Shown piece by piece: positions 1 to 15,100 of a stretch of 64,000 nucleotides of DNA. The DNA is from Piscicola geometra (Eukaryota > Annelida > Clitellata > Hirudinida > Piscicolidae). Both the position numbers and the translations under genes were made by a program. Location of the stretch: assembly GCA_943735955.1 (NCBI GenBank), contig OX030962.1, positions 216,001 through 280,000 of the forward strand, read 5' to 3'. The first letter of the stretch is position 1. Each line of letters starts with the position of its first letter. The notes below the pieces were generated by a model. That model had not been told where the DNA came from, ran no database searches, and saw nothing but the letters and a program-made list of their open reading frames with translations.

Positions 1-66
1 CCACACATTCACCACGCCACGACCACACATTCACCACGCCACGACCACACATTCACCACGCCACGA
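1..66. repeat. 22-bp tandem repeat, 3 copies
   Basis: Three consecutive copies of a 22-bp unit (CCACACATTCA followed by CCACGCCACGA) run from the window edge. They lie in the intron upstream of the first visible CDC23 exon, and the array may continue outside the window. Confidence 0.85.
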
Positions 67-134
67 CCACACTAAAACACGCCCAAATCCTAATTGCTGC
101 CACGCAACCAAACCACACCACACCTGCCACACAG

Positions 135-3100
135 GCAACTACTACAGTCTGAAGCAGCAGCACGACAAGGCAGTGCACTACTTCCAACGGGCGATCCGTC
201 TGGAAGCGACCTACCTGACGGCATGGACGCTGATGGGACATGAATACATGGAACTCAAGTCCACCTCGGCTGCCATCCTTTGCTACCGCAGAGCCATCGG
301 TAGGAGGGGCTGGTTGGTGGTCAGTTGAAAGGGCAGGTGGCGTTATACCGGATATCTAACTTCTAAAACATTTCTATTTCGTCTATTTTTTATTTTATTT
401 TTGAAAGTATTTTATTTATTTATTCATATTTATATGTTCACCACTCGTCCACCGAGCAACCACCACCGCTCAGACGTGAACAAGCGGGACTACAGGGCGT
501 GGTATGGCCTGGGACAGACGTACGAGATCCTCAAGATGCCCTTCTACTCTCTCTACTACTACAAACAGGCGCATCTCCTCCGGTCAGCCTCGATCAAACT
601 TTTCTGGTTTTCAAACCATTTAACCTTCTCTAAGAAGTAACATCATCCAGTGATAAGTTTACTGTAATCAAGCTTGCAGAACCGCCTCTTTTTCTTCGGC
701 TCGGCTTTGGCTCTCTATAGAAGGGGTGTCATACGAGAAAAACTTGCGCAAACTTTGACTTAACAATTGTTGCAACAAAAGAAAGCACAATTTATGATAA
801 GCAGTGCCTTCTAATTGGTTAACTGAATTTTTTTCATAGATAACGATGTTATATTAAAACAGTTATAGGAGCGAAATTGTTTTGTTGTTCCGGCTTCACC
901 AAAGTGTAGCGGCTCTTCGGCTTCACGGCTCTGGTTCTGGCTCGGCTCTACACCACCACACTTCTCTATATAGCCCTGAAGCACCACCACCACACCACTT
1001 CATATATCCCGCCAAAGCACACACGAGCAAACCAAGCCACCACACCACTGGCGCCCAGACCAAACGACTCTCGCATGGTGGTGGCGCTGGGCGAGGCGTA
1101 CGACAAGCTGGGCTGGCTGCAGGAGGCGAAGAGGTGCTACTGGAAGGCCAGGTCGCTCGGAGACGCCGAAGGACTCGCTCTCCTCAAACTCGCCAAGTTG
1201 GTGGTGATGATGAGGGTGATGATGATGATGATGAGGGTGGTGGTGTTTGTTGGTGGTGATGATGATGATGAGGGTGGTGGTGTTTGTTGGTGGTGATGAT
1301 GATGATGATGATGATGATGAGGGTGGTCGTGTTTGTTGGTGATGATGATGATGAGGGTGATGATGATGATGATGATGATGATGAGGGTGGTCGTGTTTGT
1401 TGGTGGTGCTGATGATGATGATGATGATGATGAGGGTGGTCGTGTTTGTTGGTGGTGATGATGATGATGAGGGTGGTGTTTGTTGGTGATGATGATGATG
1501 AGGCGGGTCGTGTTTGTTGGTGGTGATGATGATGAGGGTGGTCGTGTTTGTTGGTGATGATGATGATGAGGGTGGTGTTTTGGTGTTGGTGGCTTGTAAA
1601 TAAATAAGTAATAAATAAATTTGTGGGTTTTAGGTGGTGTTTATGATGATATGTTGGTGGTGGTGTTGAGGTGCGGTTGTTGGGGTGGTTTTGTTTTGGT
1701 GGTGTGGTTGTTGGTGGTAAGGTTGTTGGTGGTTGGGTTGTTGGTGGTGGTGGTGTTGGTGATGGGGCTTTTGGTGGTGGGGATGTTGGTCGTGTGGTTG
1801 TTGGTGGTGGGGATGTTGGTCGTGTGGTTGTTGGTGGTGGGGATGTTGGTCGTGTGGTTGTTGGTGGTGGGGATGTTGGTCGTGTAGTTGTTGGTGGTGG
1901 GGTTGTTGGTGGTGTGGTTGTTGGTGGTGGGGATGTTGGTGGTGTGGTTGTTGGTGGTGTGGTTGTTGGTGGTGTGGTTGTTGGGGTGGTTTTGTGTTAG
2001 TGGTGTGGTTGACGTGTTTTTGGTGTGATTGGTCATTCATGAGGTTGTTGAGGTGTTGGTGGTGAGCGTGTTGGCTTAGATGGTAAGTCATAGGACTTGC
2101 AACTTAAAGGTCGCAGGTTCGAACCCCCTGATGAGCAACCGTGAGCTATCATATACCTAGTTTCGTGCCTTGGCGCTTTATAAAGACGCATTATTTGTTA
2201 TATATTTATTGTTATTAATATTTATTCGAGTGAGGTTTATGGGCAGTTAATGATCGCTTGTGTCAACAATTTATGAAAGTCCCTCCTGGTGATGAGTGGG
2301 ATGTTGAGTATTCAAGTGTGCTGATCAGGCTGTGGCAGTGCTTTTGATCATAATCAAGATGATGATGCTGATGATGATAATGATACAGTCTCTTTGAGAA
2401 GCTGGACGACAACAGACAGGCTGCAGGGGCGTACACTGCATACATCAACGAGACCATCCAGGTCTCCATCACCCTCTCCTTCCAACAAAACACACAACAC
2501 CACATAAAACAAAAAACCGCACACACATAACACACACACACACAGATCCGCAGGGAAGGACAGGCGCACGCCTTCTGCTTCCTAGCAAACTACCACTTGA
2601 CGCAGCAGAACTTCGAGGACGCCTACATCGCTGCCCAACGATGCTCCGACTACCCTGAGGTTCTTGCTCTTGTTGTTGAGTTTTTGTTGCTCCTAATGTT
2701 GTTAATGTTGTTTGTTGCTCCTAATGTTACTGTTGCTGCTAATGTTGCTTAATGAATAAAAGATCTTTTTACTTTTTAGTTAATTTTTTTAAAATTAAAA
2801 CAAAAAAATATTTTAATCATCTATAAATCATTGAATAAATAGGTAAATTAAAATAATATTTTAAATATAAATTTTAAATACCGTTTTAAAATGTTTATAG
2901 AGCACTTTTTTATCTCTAGAATTTGCTTTCGAGTGCTAGTGCGCCTTATACATGGAGCTTTTCGTTAGAGCTAGCTTGAGACCTCCAGGGCACAGTATTT
3001 GTTGACTAGCTTTTTGAATAAGTAATTGAAAGAGTACTTGACTGAGTAATTGACTGAGTACTTGAATAAGTAATTGACTGAGTACTTGAATAAGTAATTG

Positions 3101-6100
3101 ACTGAGTACTTGAATAAGTAATTGACTGAGTAATTGAATAAGTAATTGACTGAGTACTTGAATAAGTAATTGACTGAGTACTTGAATAAGTAATTGACTG
3201 AGTACTTGAATAAGTAATTGACTGAGTACTTGAATAAGTAATTGACTGAGTACTTGAATAAGTAATTGACTGAGTAATTGAATAAGTAATTGACTGAGTA
3301 CTTGAATAAGTAATTGACTGAGTACTTGAATAAGTAATTGACTGAGTACTTGAATAAGTAATTGACTGAGTACTTGAATAAGTAATTGACTGAGTAATTG
3401 AATAAGTAATTGACTGAGTACTTGACTAAGTAATTGACTGAGTAATTGAATAAGTAATTGACTGAGTAATTGAATAAGTAATTGACTGAGTACTTGACTA
3501 AGTAATTGACTGAGTACTTGAATAAGTAATTGACTGAGTACTTGAATAAGTAATTGACTGAGTACTTGACTAAGTAATTGACTGAGTACTTGAATAAGTA
3601 ATTGACTGAGTACTTGAATAAGTAATTGACTGAGTACTTGAATAAGTAATTGACTGAGTACTTGAATAAGTAATTGACTGAGTACTTGAATAAGTAATTG
3701 ACTGAGTACTTGAATAAGTAATTGACTGAGTACTTGACTAAGTAATTGACTGAGTACTTGAATAAGTAATTGACTGAGTACTTGAATAAGTAATTGACTG
3801 AGTACTTGAATAAGTAATTGACTGAGTACTTGAATAAGTAATTGACTGAGTACTTGACTAAGTAATTGACTGAGTACTTGACTAAGTAATTGACTGAGTA
3901 CTTGAATAAGTAATTGACTGAGTACTTGAATAAGTAATTGACTGAGTACTTGAATAAGTAATTGACTGAGTACTTGACTAAGTAATTGACTGAGTACTTG
4001 AATAAGTAATTGACTGAGTACTTGAATAAGTAATTGACTGAGTACTTGAATAAGTAATTGACTGAGTAATTGAATAAGTAATTGACTGAGTAATTGAATA
4101 AGTAATTGACTGAGTAATTGAATAAGTAATTGACTGAGTACTTGAATAAGTAATTGACTGAGTACTTGAATAAGTACTTGACTGAGTACTTGAATAAGTA
4201 ATTGACTGAGTACTTGAATAAGTAATTGACTGAGTACTTGACTAAGTAATTGACTGAGTACTTGAATAAGTAATTGACTGAGTACTTGAATAAGTAATTG
4301 ACTGAGTAATTGAATAAGTAATTGACTGAGTAATTGAATAAGTAATTGACTGAGTACTTGAATAAGTAATTGACTGAGTACTTGAATAAGTAATTGACTG
4401 AGTAATTGAATAAGTAATTGACTGAGTAATTGAATAAGTAATTGACTGAGTAATTGAATAAGTAATTGACTGAGTACTTGAATAAGTAATTGACTGAGTA
4501 CTTGACTAAGTAATTGATTGAGTAATTGAATAAGTAATTGACTGAGTAATTGAATAAGTAATTGACTGAGTACTTGAATAAGTAATTGACTGAGTAATTG
4601 AATAAGTAATTGACTGAGTAATTGAATAAGTAATTGACTGAGTACTTGACTAAGTAATTGACTGAGTACTTGAATAAGTAATTGACTGAGTAATTGAATA
4701 AGTAATTGACTGAGTAATTGAATAAGTAATTGACTGAGTACTTGAATAAGTAATTGACTGAGTAATTGAATAAGTAATTGACTGAGTACTTGAATAAGTA
4801 ATTGACTGAGTAATTGAATAAGTAATTGACTGAGTACTTGAATAAGTAATTGACTGAGTAATTGAATAAGTAATTGACTGAGTACTTGAATAAGTAATTG
4901 ACTGAGTACTTGAATAAGTAATTGACTGAGTACTTGAATAAGTAATTGACTGAGTACTTGAATAAGTAATTGACTGAGTACTTGACTAAGTAATTGACTG
5001 AGTACTTGACTAAGTAATTGACTGAGTACTTGAATAAGTAATTGACTGATTACTTGAATAAGTAATTGACTGAGTACTTGAATAAGTAATTGACTGAGTA
5101 CTTGAATAAGTAATTGACTGAGTACTTGAATAAGTAATTGACTGAGTACTTGAATAAGTAATTGACTGAGTACTTGAATAAGTAATTGACTGAGTACTTG
5201 AATAAGTAATTGACTGAGTACTTGAATAAGTAATTGACTGAGTACTTGAATAAGTACTTGACTGAGTACTTGAATAAGTAATTGACTGAGTACTTGAATA
5301 AGTACTTGACTGAGTAATTGAATAAGTACTTGACTGAGTACTTGAATAAGTACTTGACTGAGTACTTGACTAAGTAATTGACTGAGTACTTGAATAAGTA
5401 ATTGACTGAGTACTTGAATAAGTAATTGACTGAGTACTTGAATAAGTAATTGACTGAGTACTTGACTAAGTAATTGATTGAGTAATTGAATAAGTAATTG
5501 ACTGAGTAATTGAATAAGTAATTGACTGAGTACTTGAATAAGTAATTGACTGAGTACTTGAATAAGTACTTGACTGAGTACTTGAATAAGTAATTGACTG
5601 AGTACTTGAATAAGTAATTGACTGAGTACTTGAATAAGTAATTGACTGAGTACTTGAATAAGTAATTGACTGAGTACTTGAATAAGTAATTGACTGAGTA
5701 ATTGAATAAGTAATTGACTGAGTACTTGAATAAGTAATTGACTGAGTACTTGAATAAGTAATTGACTGAGTACTTGAATAAGTAATTGACTGAGTACTTG
5801 ACTAAGTAATTGACTGAGTAATTGAATAAGTAATTGACTGAGTAATTGAATAAGTAATTGACTGAGTACTTGAATAAGTAATTGACTGAGTACTTGAATA
5901 AGTAATTGACTGAGTACTTGAATAAGTAATTGACTGAGTACTTGAATAAGTAATTGACTGAGTACTTGAATAAGTAATTGACTGAGTACTTGAATAAGTA
6001 ATTGACTGAGTACTTGAATAAGTAATTGACTGAGTACTTGAATAAGTAATTGACTGAGTACTTGAATAAGTAATTGACTGAGTACTTGAATAAGTAATTG

Positions 6101-9100
6101 ACTGAGTAATTGAATAAGTAATTGACTGAGTAATTGAATAAGTACTTGACTGAGTACTTGAATAAGTACTTGACTGAGTACTTGACTAAGTAATTGACTG
6201 AGTACTTGAATAAGTAATTGACTGAGTACTTGAATAAGTAATTGACTGAGTACTTGAATAAGTAATTGACTGAGTACTTGAATAAGTAATTGACTGAGTA
6301 CTTGACTAAGTAATTGATTGAGTAATTGAATAAGTAATTGACTGAGTAATTGAATAAGTAATTGACTGAGTAATTGAATAAGTAATTGACTGAGTACTTG
6401 AATAAGTAATTGACTGAGTACTTGAATAAGTAATTGACTGAGTACTTGAATAAGTAATTGACTGAGTACTTGAATAAGTAATTGACTGAGTACTTGAATA
6501 AGTAATTGACTGAGTAATTGAATAAGTAATTGACTGAGTACTTGAATAAGTAATTGACTGAGTAATTGAATAAGTAATTGACTGAGTACTTGAATAAGTA
6601 ATTGACTGAGTACTTGAATAAGTAATTGACTGAGTACTTGACTAAGTAATTGACTGAGTACTTGAATAAGTAATTGACTGAGTAATTGAATAAGTAATTG
6701 ACTGAGTACTTGAATAAGTAATTGACTGAGTAATTGAATAAGTAATTGACTGAGTAATTGAATAAGTAATTGACTGAGTAATTGAATAAGTAATTGACTG
6801 AGTACTTGAATAAGTAATTGACTGAGTACTTGAATAAGTAATTGACTGAGTACTTGAATAAGTAATTGACTGAGTACTTGAATAAGTAATTGACTGAGTA
6901 CTTGAATAAGTAATTGACTGAGTAATTGAATAAGTAATTGACTGAGTACTTGAATAAGTAATTGACTGAGTAATTGAATAAGTAATTGACTGAGTACTTG
7001 AATAAGTAATTGACTGAGTACTTGAATAAGTAATTGACTGAGTAATTGAATAAGTAATTGACTGAGTACTTGAATAAGTAATTGACTGAGTAATTGAATA
7101 AGTAATTGACTGAGTACTTGAATAAGTAATTGACTGAGTAATTGAATAAGTAATTGACTGAGTACTTGAATAAGTAATTGACTGAGTAATTGAATAAGTA
7201 ATTGACTGAGTACTTGAATAAGTAATTGACTGAGTAATTGAATAAGTAATTGACTGAGTACTTGAATAAGTACTTGACTGAGTAATTGAATAAGTAATTG
7301 ACTGAGTACTTGAATAAGTAATTGACTGAGTACTTGAATAAGTAATTGACTGAGTACTTGAATAAGTAATTGACTGAGTAATTGAATAAGTAATTGACTG
7401 AGTACTTGAATAAGTAATTGACTGAGTACTTGAATAAGTAATTGACTGAGTAATTGAATAAGTAATTGACTGAGTACTTGAATAAGTAATTGACTGAGTA
7501 CTTGAATAAGTAATTGACTGAGTACTTGAATAAGTAATTGACTGAGTACTTGAATAAGTAATTGACTGAGTACTTGACTAAGTAATTGATTGAGTAATTG
7601 AATAAGTAATTGACTGAGTAATTGAATAAGTAATTGACTGAGTAATTGAATAAGTACTTGACTGAGTACTTGAATAAGTACTTGACTGAGTAATTGAATA
7701 AGTAATTGACTGAGTACTTGAATAAGTAATTGACTGAGTACTTGAATAAGTAATTGACTGAGTACTTGAATAAGTAATTGACTGAGTACTTGAATAAGTA
7801 ATTGACTGAGTACTTGAATAAGTAATTGACTGAGTACTTGAATAAGTAATTGACTGAGTACTTGAATAAGTAATTGACTGAGTACTTGAATAAGTAATTG
7901 ACTGAGTAATTGACTAAGTAATTGACTGAGTAATTGAATAAGTAATTGACTGAGTACTTGAATAAGTAATTGACTGAGTACTTGAATAAGTAATTGACTG
8001 AGTACTTGAATAAGTAATTGACTGAGTACTTGAATAAGTACTTGACTGAGTAATTGAATAAGTAATTGACTGAGTACTTGAATAAGTAATTGACTGAGTA
8101 CTTGAATAAGTAATTGACTGAGTACTTGAATAAGTAATTGACTGAGTAATTGAATAAGTACTTGACTGAGTACTTGAATAAGTAATTGACTGAGTACTTG
8201 AATAAGTAATTGACTGAGTAATTGAATAAGTAATTGACTGAGTAATTGAATAAGTAATTGACTGAGTACTTGAATAAGTAATTGACTGAGTACTTGAATA
8301 AGTAATTGACTGAGTAATTGAATAAGTACTTGACTGAGTACTTGAATAAGTAATTGACTGAGTACTTGACTAAGTAATTGACTGAGTACTTGAATAAGTA
8401 ATTGACTGAGTACTTGAATAAGTAATTGACTGAGTAATTGAATAAGTAATTGACTGAGTACTTGAATAAGTAATTGATTGAGTACTTGAATAAGTAATTG
8501 ACTGAGTAATTGAATAAGTAATTGACTGAGTACTTGAATAAGTAATTGACTGAGTACTTGAATAAGTAATTGACTGAGTAATTGAATAAGTAATTGACTG
8601 AGTAATTGAATAAGTAATTGACTGAGTACTTGAATAAGTACTTGACTGAGTACTTGAATAAGTAATTGACTGAGTACTTGAATAAGTAATTGACTGAGTA
8701 CTTGAATAAGTAATTGACTGAGTACTTGAATAAGTAATTGACTGAGTAATTGAATAAGTAATTGACTGAGTAATTGAATAAGTAATTGACTGAGTAATTG
8801 AATAAGTAATTGACTGAGTAATTGAATAAGTAATTGACTGAGTACTTGAATAAGTAATTGACTGAGTACTTGAATAAGTAATTGACTGAGTAATTGAATA
8901 AGTAATTGACTGAGTACTTGAATAAGTAATTGACTGAGTACTTGAATAAGTAATTGACTGAGTACTTGAATAAGTAATTGACTGAGTAATTGAATAAGTA
9001 ATTGACTGAGTAATTGAATAAGTAATTGACTGAGTACTTGAATAAGTACTTGACTGAGTACTTGAATAAGTAATTGACTGAGTACTTGAATAAGTAATTG

Positions 9101-12100
9101 ACTGAGTACTTGAATAAGTAATTGACTGAGTACTTGAATAAGTAATTGACTGAGTAATTGAATAAGTAATTGACTGAGTACTTGAATAAGTACTTGACTG
9201 AGTAATTGAATAAGTAATTGACTGAGTACTTGAATAAGTAATTGACTGAGTAATTGAATAAGTAATTGACTGAGTACTTGAATAAGTAATTGACTGAGTA
9301 CTTGAATAAGTAATTGACTGAGTACTTGAATAAGTAATTGACTGAGTACTTGAATAAGTAATTGACTGAGTACTTGAATAAGTAATTGACTGAGTACTTG
9401 AATAAGTAATTGACTGAGTACTTGAATAAGTACTTGACTGAGTACTTGAATAAGTAATTGACTGAGTACTTGAATAAGTAATTGACTGAGTAATTGAATA
9501 AGTAATTGACTGAGTACTTGAATAAGTAATTGACTGAGTAATTGACTAAGTAATTGACTGAGTACTTGACTAAGTAATTGACTGAGTAATTGAATAAGTA
9601 ATTGACTGAGTACTTGAATAAGTAATTGACTGAGTAATTGAATAAGTAATTGACTGAGTACTTGAATAAGTAATTGACTGAGTACTTGAATAAGTAATTG
9701 ACTGAGTACTTGAATAAGTAATTGACTGAGTACTTGAATAAGTAATTGACTGAGTAATTGAATAAGTAATTGACTGAGTACTTGAATAAGTAATTGACTG
9801 AGTACTTGACTAAGTAATTGACTGAGTACTTGAATAAGTAATTGACTGAGTAATTGAATAAGTAATTGACTGAGTACTTGAATAAGTAATTGACTGAGTA
9901 CTTGAATAAGTAATTGACTGAGTACTTGAATAAGTAATTGACTGAGTACTTGAATAAGTAATTGACTGAGTACTTGAATAAGTAATTGACTGAGTACTTG
10001 AATAAGTAATTGACTGAGTACTTGAATAAGTAATTGACTGAGTACTTGAATAAGTAATTGACTGAGTACTTGAATAAGTAATTGACTGAGTACTTGAATA
10101 AGTAATTGACTGAGTACTTGAATAAGTAATTGACTGAGTAATTGAATAAGTAATTGACTGAGTACTTGAATAAGTAATTGACTGAGTACTTGAATAAGTA
10201 ATTGACTGAGTAATTGAATAAGTAATTGACTGAGTACTTGAATAAGTAATTGACTGAGTACTTGAATAAGTAATTGACTGAGTACTTGACTAAGTAATTG
10301 ACTGAGTACTTGACTAAGTAATTGACTGAGTACTTGAATAAGTAATTGACTGAGTACTTGAATAAGTAATTGACTGAGTACTTGAATAAGTAATTGACTG
10401 AGTACTTGAATAAGTAATTGACTGAGTACTTGAATAAGTAATTGACTGAGTACTTGAATAAGTAATTGACTGAGTACTTGAATAAGTAATTGACTGAGTA
10501 CTTGAATAAGTAATTGACTGAGTACTTGAATAAGTAATTGACTGAGTAATTGAATAAGTAATTGACTGAGTACTTGAATAAGTAATTGACTGAGTACTTG
10601 AATAAGTAATTGACTGAGTACTTGAATAAGTAATTGACTGAGTACTTGACTAAGTAATTGACTGAGTACTTGAATAAGTAATTGACTGAGTACTTGAATA
10701 AGTAATTGACTGAGTACTTGAATAAGTAATTGACTGAGTACTTGAATAAGTAATTGACTGAGTACTTGAATAAGTAATTGACTGAGTACTTGAATAAGTA
10801 ATTGACTGAGTACTTGAATAAGTAATTGACTGAGTACTTGAATAAGTAATTGACTGAGTACTTGAATAAGTACTTGACTGAGTACTTGAATAAGTAATTG
10901 ACTGAGTACTTGAATAAGTAATTGACTGAGTAATTGAATAAGTAATTGACTGAGTACTTGAATAAGTAATTGACTGAGTACTTGAATAAGTAATTGACTG
11001 AGTACTTGAATAAGTAATTGACTGAGTACTTGAATAAGTAATTGACTGAGTACTTGAATAAGTAATTGACTGAGTAATTGAATAAGTAATTGACTGAGTA
11101 CTTGAATAAGTAATTGACTGAGTACTTGAATAAGTAATTGACTGAGTACTTGAATAAGTAATTGACTGAGTACTTGAATAAGTAATTGACTGAGTACTTG
11201 AATAAGTAATTGACTGAGTAATTGAATAAGTAATTGACTGAGTACTTGAATAAGTAATTGACTGAGTAATTGAATAAGTAATTGACTGAGTACTTGAATA
11301 AGTAATTGACTGAGTACTTGAATAAGTAATTGACTGAGTACTTGAATAAGTAATTGACTGAGTACTTGAATAAGTAATTGACTGAGTAATTGAATAAGTA
11401 ATTGACTGAGTACTTGAATAAGTAATTGACTGAGTACTTGAATAAGTAATTGACTGAGTACTTGAATAAGTAATTGACTGAGTACTTGAATAAGTAATTG
11501 ACTGAGTACTTGAATAAGTACTTGACTGAGTACTTGAATAAGTAATTGACTGAGTAATTGAATAAGTACTTGACTGAGTACTTGAATAAGTACTTGACTG
11601 AGTAATTGAATAAGTAATTGACTGAGTACTTGACTAAGTAATTGACTGAGTACTTGAATAAGTAATTGACTGAGTACTTGAATAAGTAATTGACTGAGTA
11701 CTTGAATAAGTAATTGACTGAGTACTTGACTAAGTAATTGATTGAGTACTTGACTAAGTAATTGACTGAGTAATTGAATAAGTAATTGACTGAGTACTTG
11801 AATAAGTAATTGACTGAGTACTTGAATAAGTAATTGACTGAGTAATTGAATAAGTAATTGACTGAGTACTTGAATAAGTAATTGACTGAGTAATTGAATA
11901 AGTAATTGACTGAGTAATTGAATAAGTAATTGACTGAGTACTTGAATAAGTAATTGACTGAGTAATTGACTAAGTAATTGACTGAGTACTTGAATAAGTA
12001 CTTGACTGAGTACTTGACTAAGTAATTGATTGAGTACTTGACTAAGTAATTGACTGAGTAATTGAATAAGTAATTGACTGAGTACTTGAATAAGTAATTG

Positions 12101-15100
12101 ACTGAGTACTTGAATAAGTAATTGACTGAGTAATTGAATAAGTAATTGACTGAGTACTTGAATAAGTAATTGACTGAGTAATTGAATAAGTAATTGACTG
12201 AGTAATTGAATAAGTAATTGACTGAGTAATTGAATAAGTAATTGACTGAGTACTTGAATAAGTAATTGACTGAGTACTTGAATAAGTAATTGACTGAGTA
12301 CTTGAATAAGTAATTGACTGAGTACTTGAATAAGTAATTGACTGAGTACTTGAATAAGTAATTGACTGAGTACTTGAATAAGTAATTGACTGAGTAATTG
12401 AATAAGTAATTGACTGAGTAATTGAATAAGTAATTGACTGAGTAATTGACTAAGTAATTGACTGAGTACTTGAATAAGTAATTGACTGAGTACTTGAATA
12501 AGTAATTGACTGAGTACTTGACTAAGTACTTGACTGAGTACTTGAATAAGTAATTGACTGAGTAATTGAATAAGTAATTGACTGAGTAATTGAATAAGTA
12601 ATTGACTGAGTACTTGAATAAGTAATTGACTGAGTACTTGAATAAGTAATTGACTGAGTACTTGAATAAGTAATTGACTGAGTACTTGAATAAGTAATTG
12701 ACTGAGTACTTGAATAAGTAATTGACTGAGTACTTGAATAAGTAATTGACTGAGTACTTGACTAAGTAATTGATTGAGTAATTGAATAAGTAATTGACTG
12801 AGTAATTGAATAAGTAATTGACTGAGTAATTGAATAAGTACTTGACTGAGTACTTGAATAAGTAATTGACTGAGTACTTGACTAAGTAATTGACTGAGTA
12901 CTTGAATAAGTAATTGACTGAGTACTTGAATAAGTAATTGACTGAGTACTTGAATAAGTAATTGACTGAGTACTTGACTAAGTAATTGACTGAGTACTTG
13001 ACTAAGTAATTGATTGAGTAATTGAATAAGTAATTGACTGAGTAATTGAATAAGTAATTGACTGAGTACTTGAATAAGTAATTGACTGAGTACTTGAATA
13101 AGTAATTGACTGAGTAATTGAATAAGTAATTGACTGAGTAATTGAATAAGTAATTGACTGAGTACTTGAATAAGTAATTGACTGAGTACTTGAATAAGTA
13201 ATTGACTGAGTACTTGAATAAGTAATTGACTGAGTACTTGAATAAGTAATTGACTGAGTACTTGAATAAGTAATTGACTGAGTACTTGACTAAGTAATTG
13301 ATTGAGTAATTGAATAAGTAATTGACTGAGTAATTGAATAAGTAATTGACTGAGTAATTGAATAAGTACTTGACTGAGTACTTGAATAAGTACTTGACTG
13401 AGTAATTGAATAAGTAATTGACTGAGTACTTGAATAAGTAATTGACTGAGTACTTGAATAAGTAATTGACTGAGTACTTGAATAAGTAATTGACTGAGTA
13501 CTTGAATAAGTAATTGACTGAGTACTTGAATAAGTAATTGACTGAGTAATTGAATAAGTAATTGACTGAGTACTTGAATAAGTAATTGACTGAGTACTTG
13601 AATAAGTAATTGACTGAGTACTTGAATAAGTAATTGACTGAGTACTTGAATAAGTACTTGACTGAGTAATTGAATAAGTAATTGACTGAGTACTTGAATA
13701 AGTAATTGACTGAGTACTTGAATAAGTAATTGACTGAGTACTTGAATAAGTAATTGACTGAGTAATTGAATAAGTACTTGACTGAGTACTTGAATAAGTA
13801 ATTGACTGAGTACTTGAATAAGTAATTGACTGAGTAATTGAATAAGTAATTGACTGAGTACTTGAATAAGTAATTGACTGAGTAATTGAATAAGTACTTG
13901 ACTGAGTACTTGAATAAGTAATTGACTGAGTACTTGACTAAGTAATTGACTGAGTAATTGAATAAGTAATTGACTGAGTACTTGAATAAGTAATTGACTG
14001 AGTAATTGAATAAGTAATTGACTGAGTACTTGAATAAGTAATTGATTGAGTACTTGAATAAGTAATTGACTGAGTAATTGAATAAGTAATTGACTGAGTA
14101 ATTGAATAAGTAATTGACTGAGTACTTGAATAAGTAATTGACTGAGTACTTGAATAAGTAATTGACTGAGTACTTGAATAAGTAATTGACTGAGTACTTG
14201 AATAAGTAATTGATTGAGTACTTGAATAAGTAATTGACTGAGTACTTGAATAAGTACTTGACTGAGTACTTGAATAAGTAATTGACTGAGTAATTGAATA
14301 AGTAATTGACTGAGTACTTGAATAAGTAATTGACTGAGTACTTGAATAAGTAATTGACTGAGTAATTGAATAAGTAATTGACTGAGTAATTGAATAAGTA
14401 ATTGACTGAGTACTTGAATAAGTACTTGACTGAGTACTTGAATAAGTAATTGACTGAGTACTTGAATAAGTAATTGACTGAGTACTTGAATAAGTACTTG
14501 ACTGAGTACTTGAATAAGTAATTGACTGAGTACTTGAATAAGTAATTGACTGAGTACTTGAATAAGTAATTGACTGAGTACTTGAATAAGTAATTGACTG
14601 AGTACTTGAATAAGTAATTGACTGAGTACTTGACTAAGTAATTGACTGAGTACTTGAATAAGTAATTGACTGAGTACTTGAATAAGTAATTGACTGAGTA
14701 CTTGAATAAGTAATTGACTGAGTACTTGAATAAGTAATTGACTGAGTAATTGAATAAGTAATTGACTGAGTACTTGAATAAGTAATTGACTGAGTACTTG
14801 AATAAGTAATTGACTGAGTACTTGAATAAGTACTTGACTGAGTAATTGAATAAGTAATTGACTGAGTACTTGAATAAGTAATTGACTGAGTACTTGAATA
14901 AGTAATTGACTGAGTAATTGAATAAGTAATTGACTGAGTACTTGAATAAGTAATTGACTGAGTACTTGAATAAGTAATTGACTGAGTAATTGAATAAGTA
15001 CTTGACTGAGTACTTGAATAAGTAATTGACTGAGTACTTGAATAAGTAATTGACTGAGTACTTGAATAAGTAATTGACTGAGTAATTGAATAAGTAATTG

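Noticed and set aside
882..1296. Plus-strand ORFs covering the third CDC23 exon and beyond
   Set aside because: Only 1059-1200 matches CDC23. The extension is intron repeat, and the other frame is a shadow.
1630..2091. His/Gln-rich and Thr/Asn-rich ORFs
   Set aside because: Translations of a GT-rich minisatellite in an intron; several frames are open at once.
2070..2145. A functional tRNA gene
   Set aside because: A and B boxes are present, but I could not fold a full cloverleaf, and the downstream body is shared with a second copy. SINE is the better reading.
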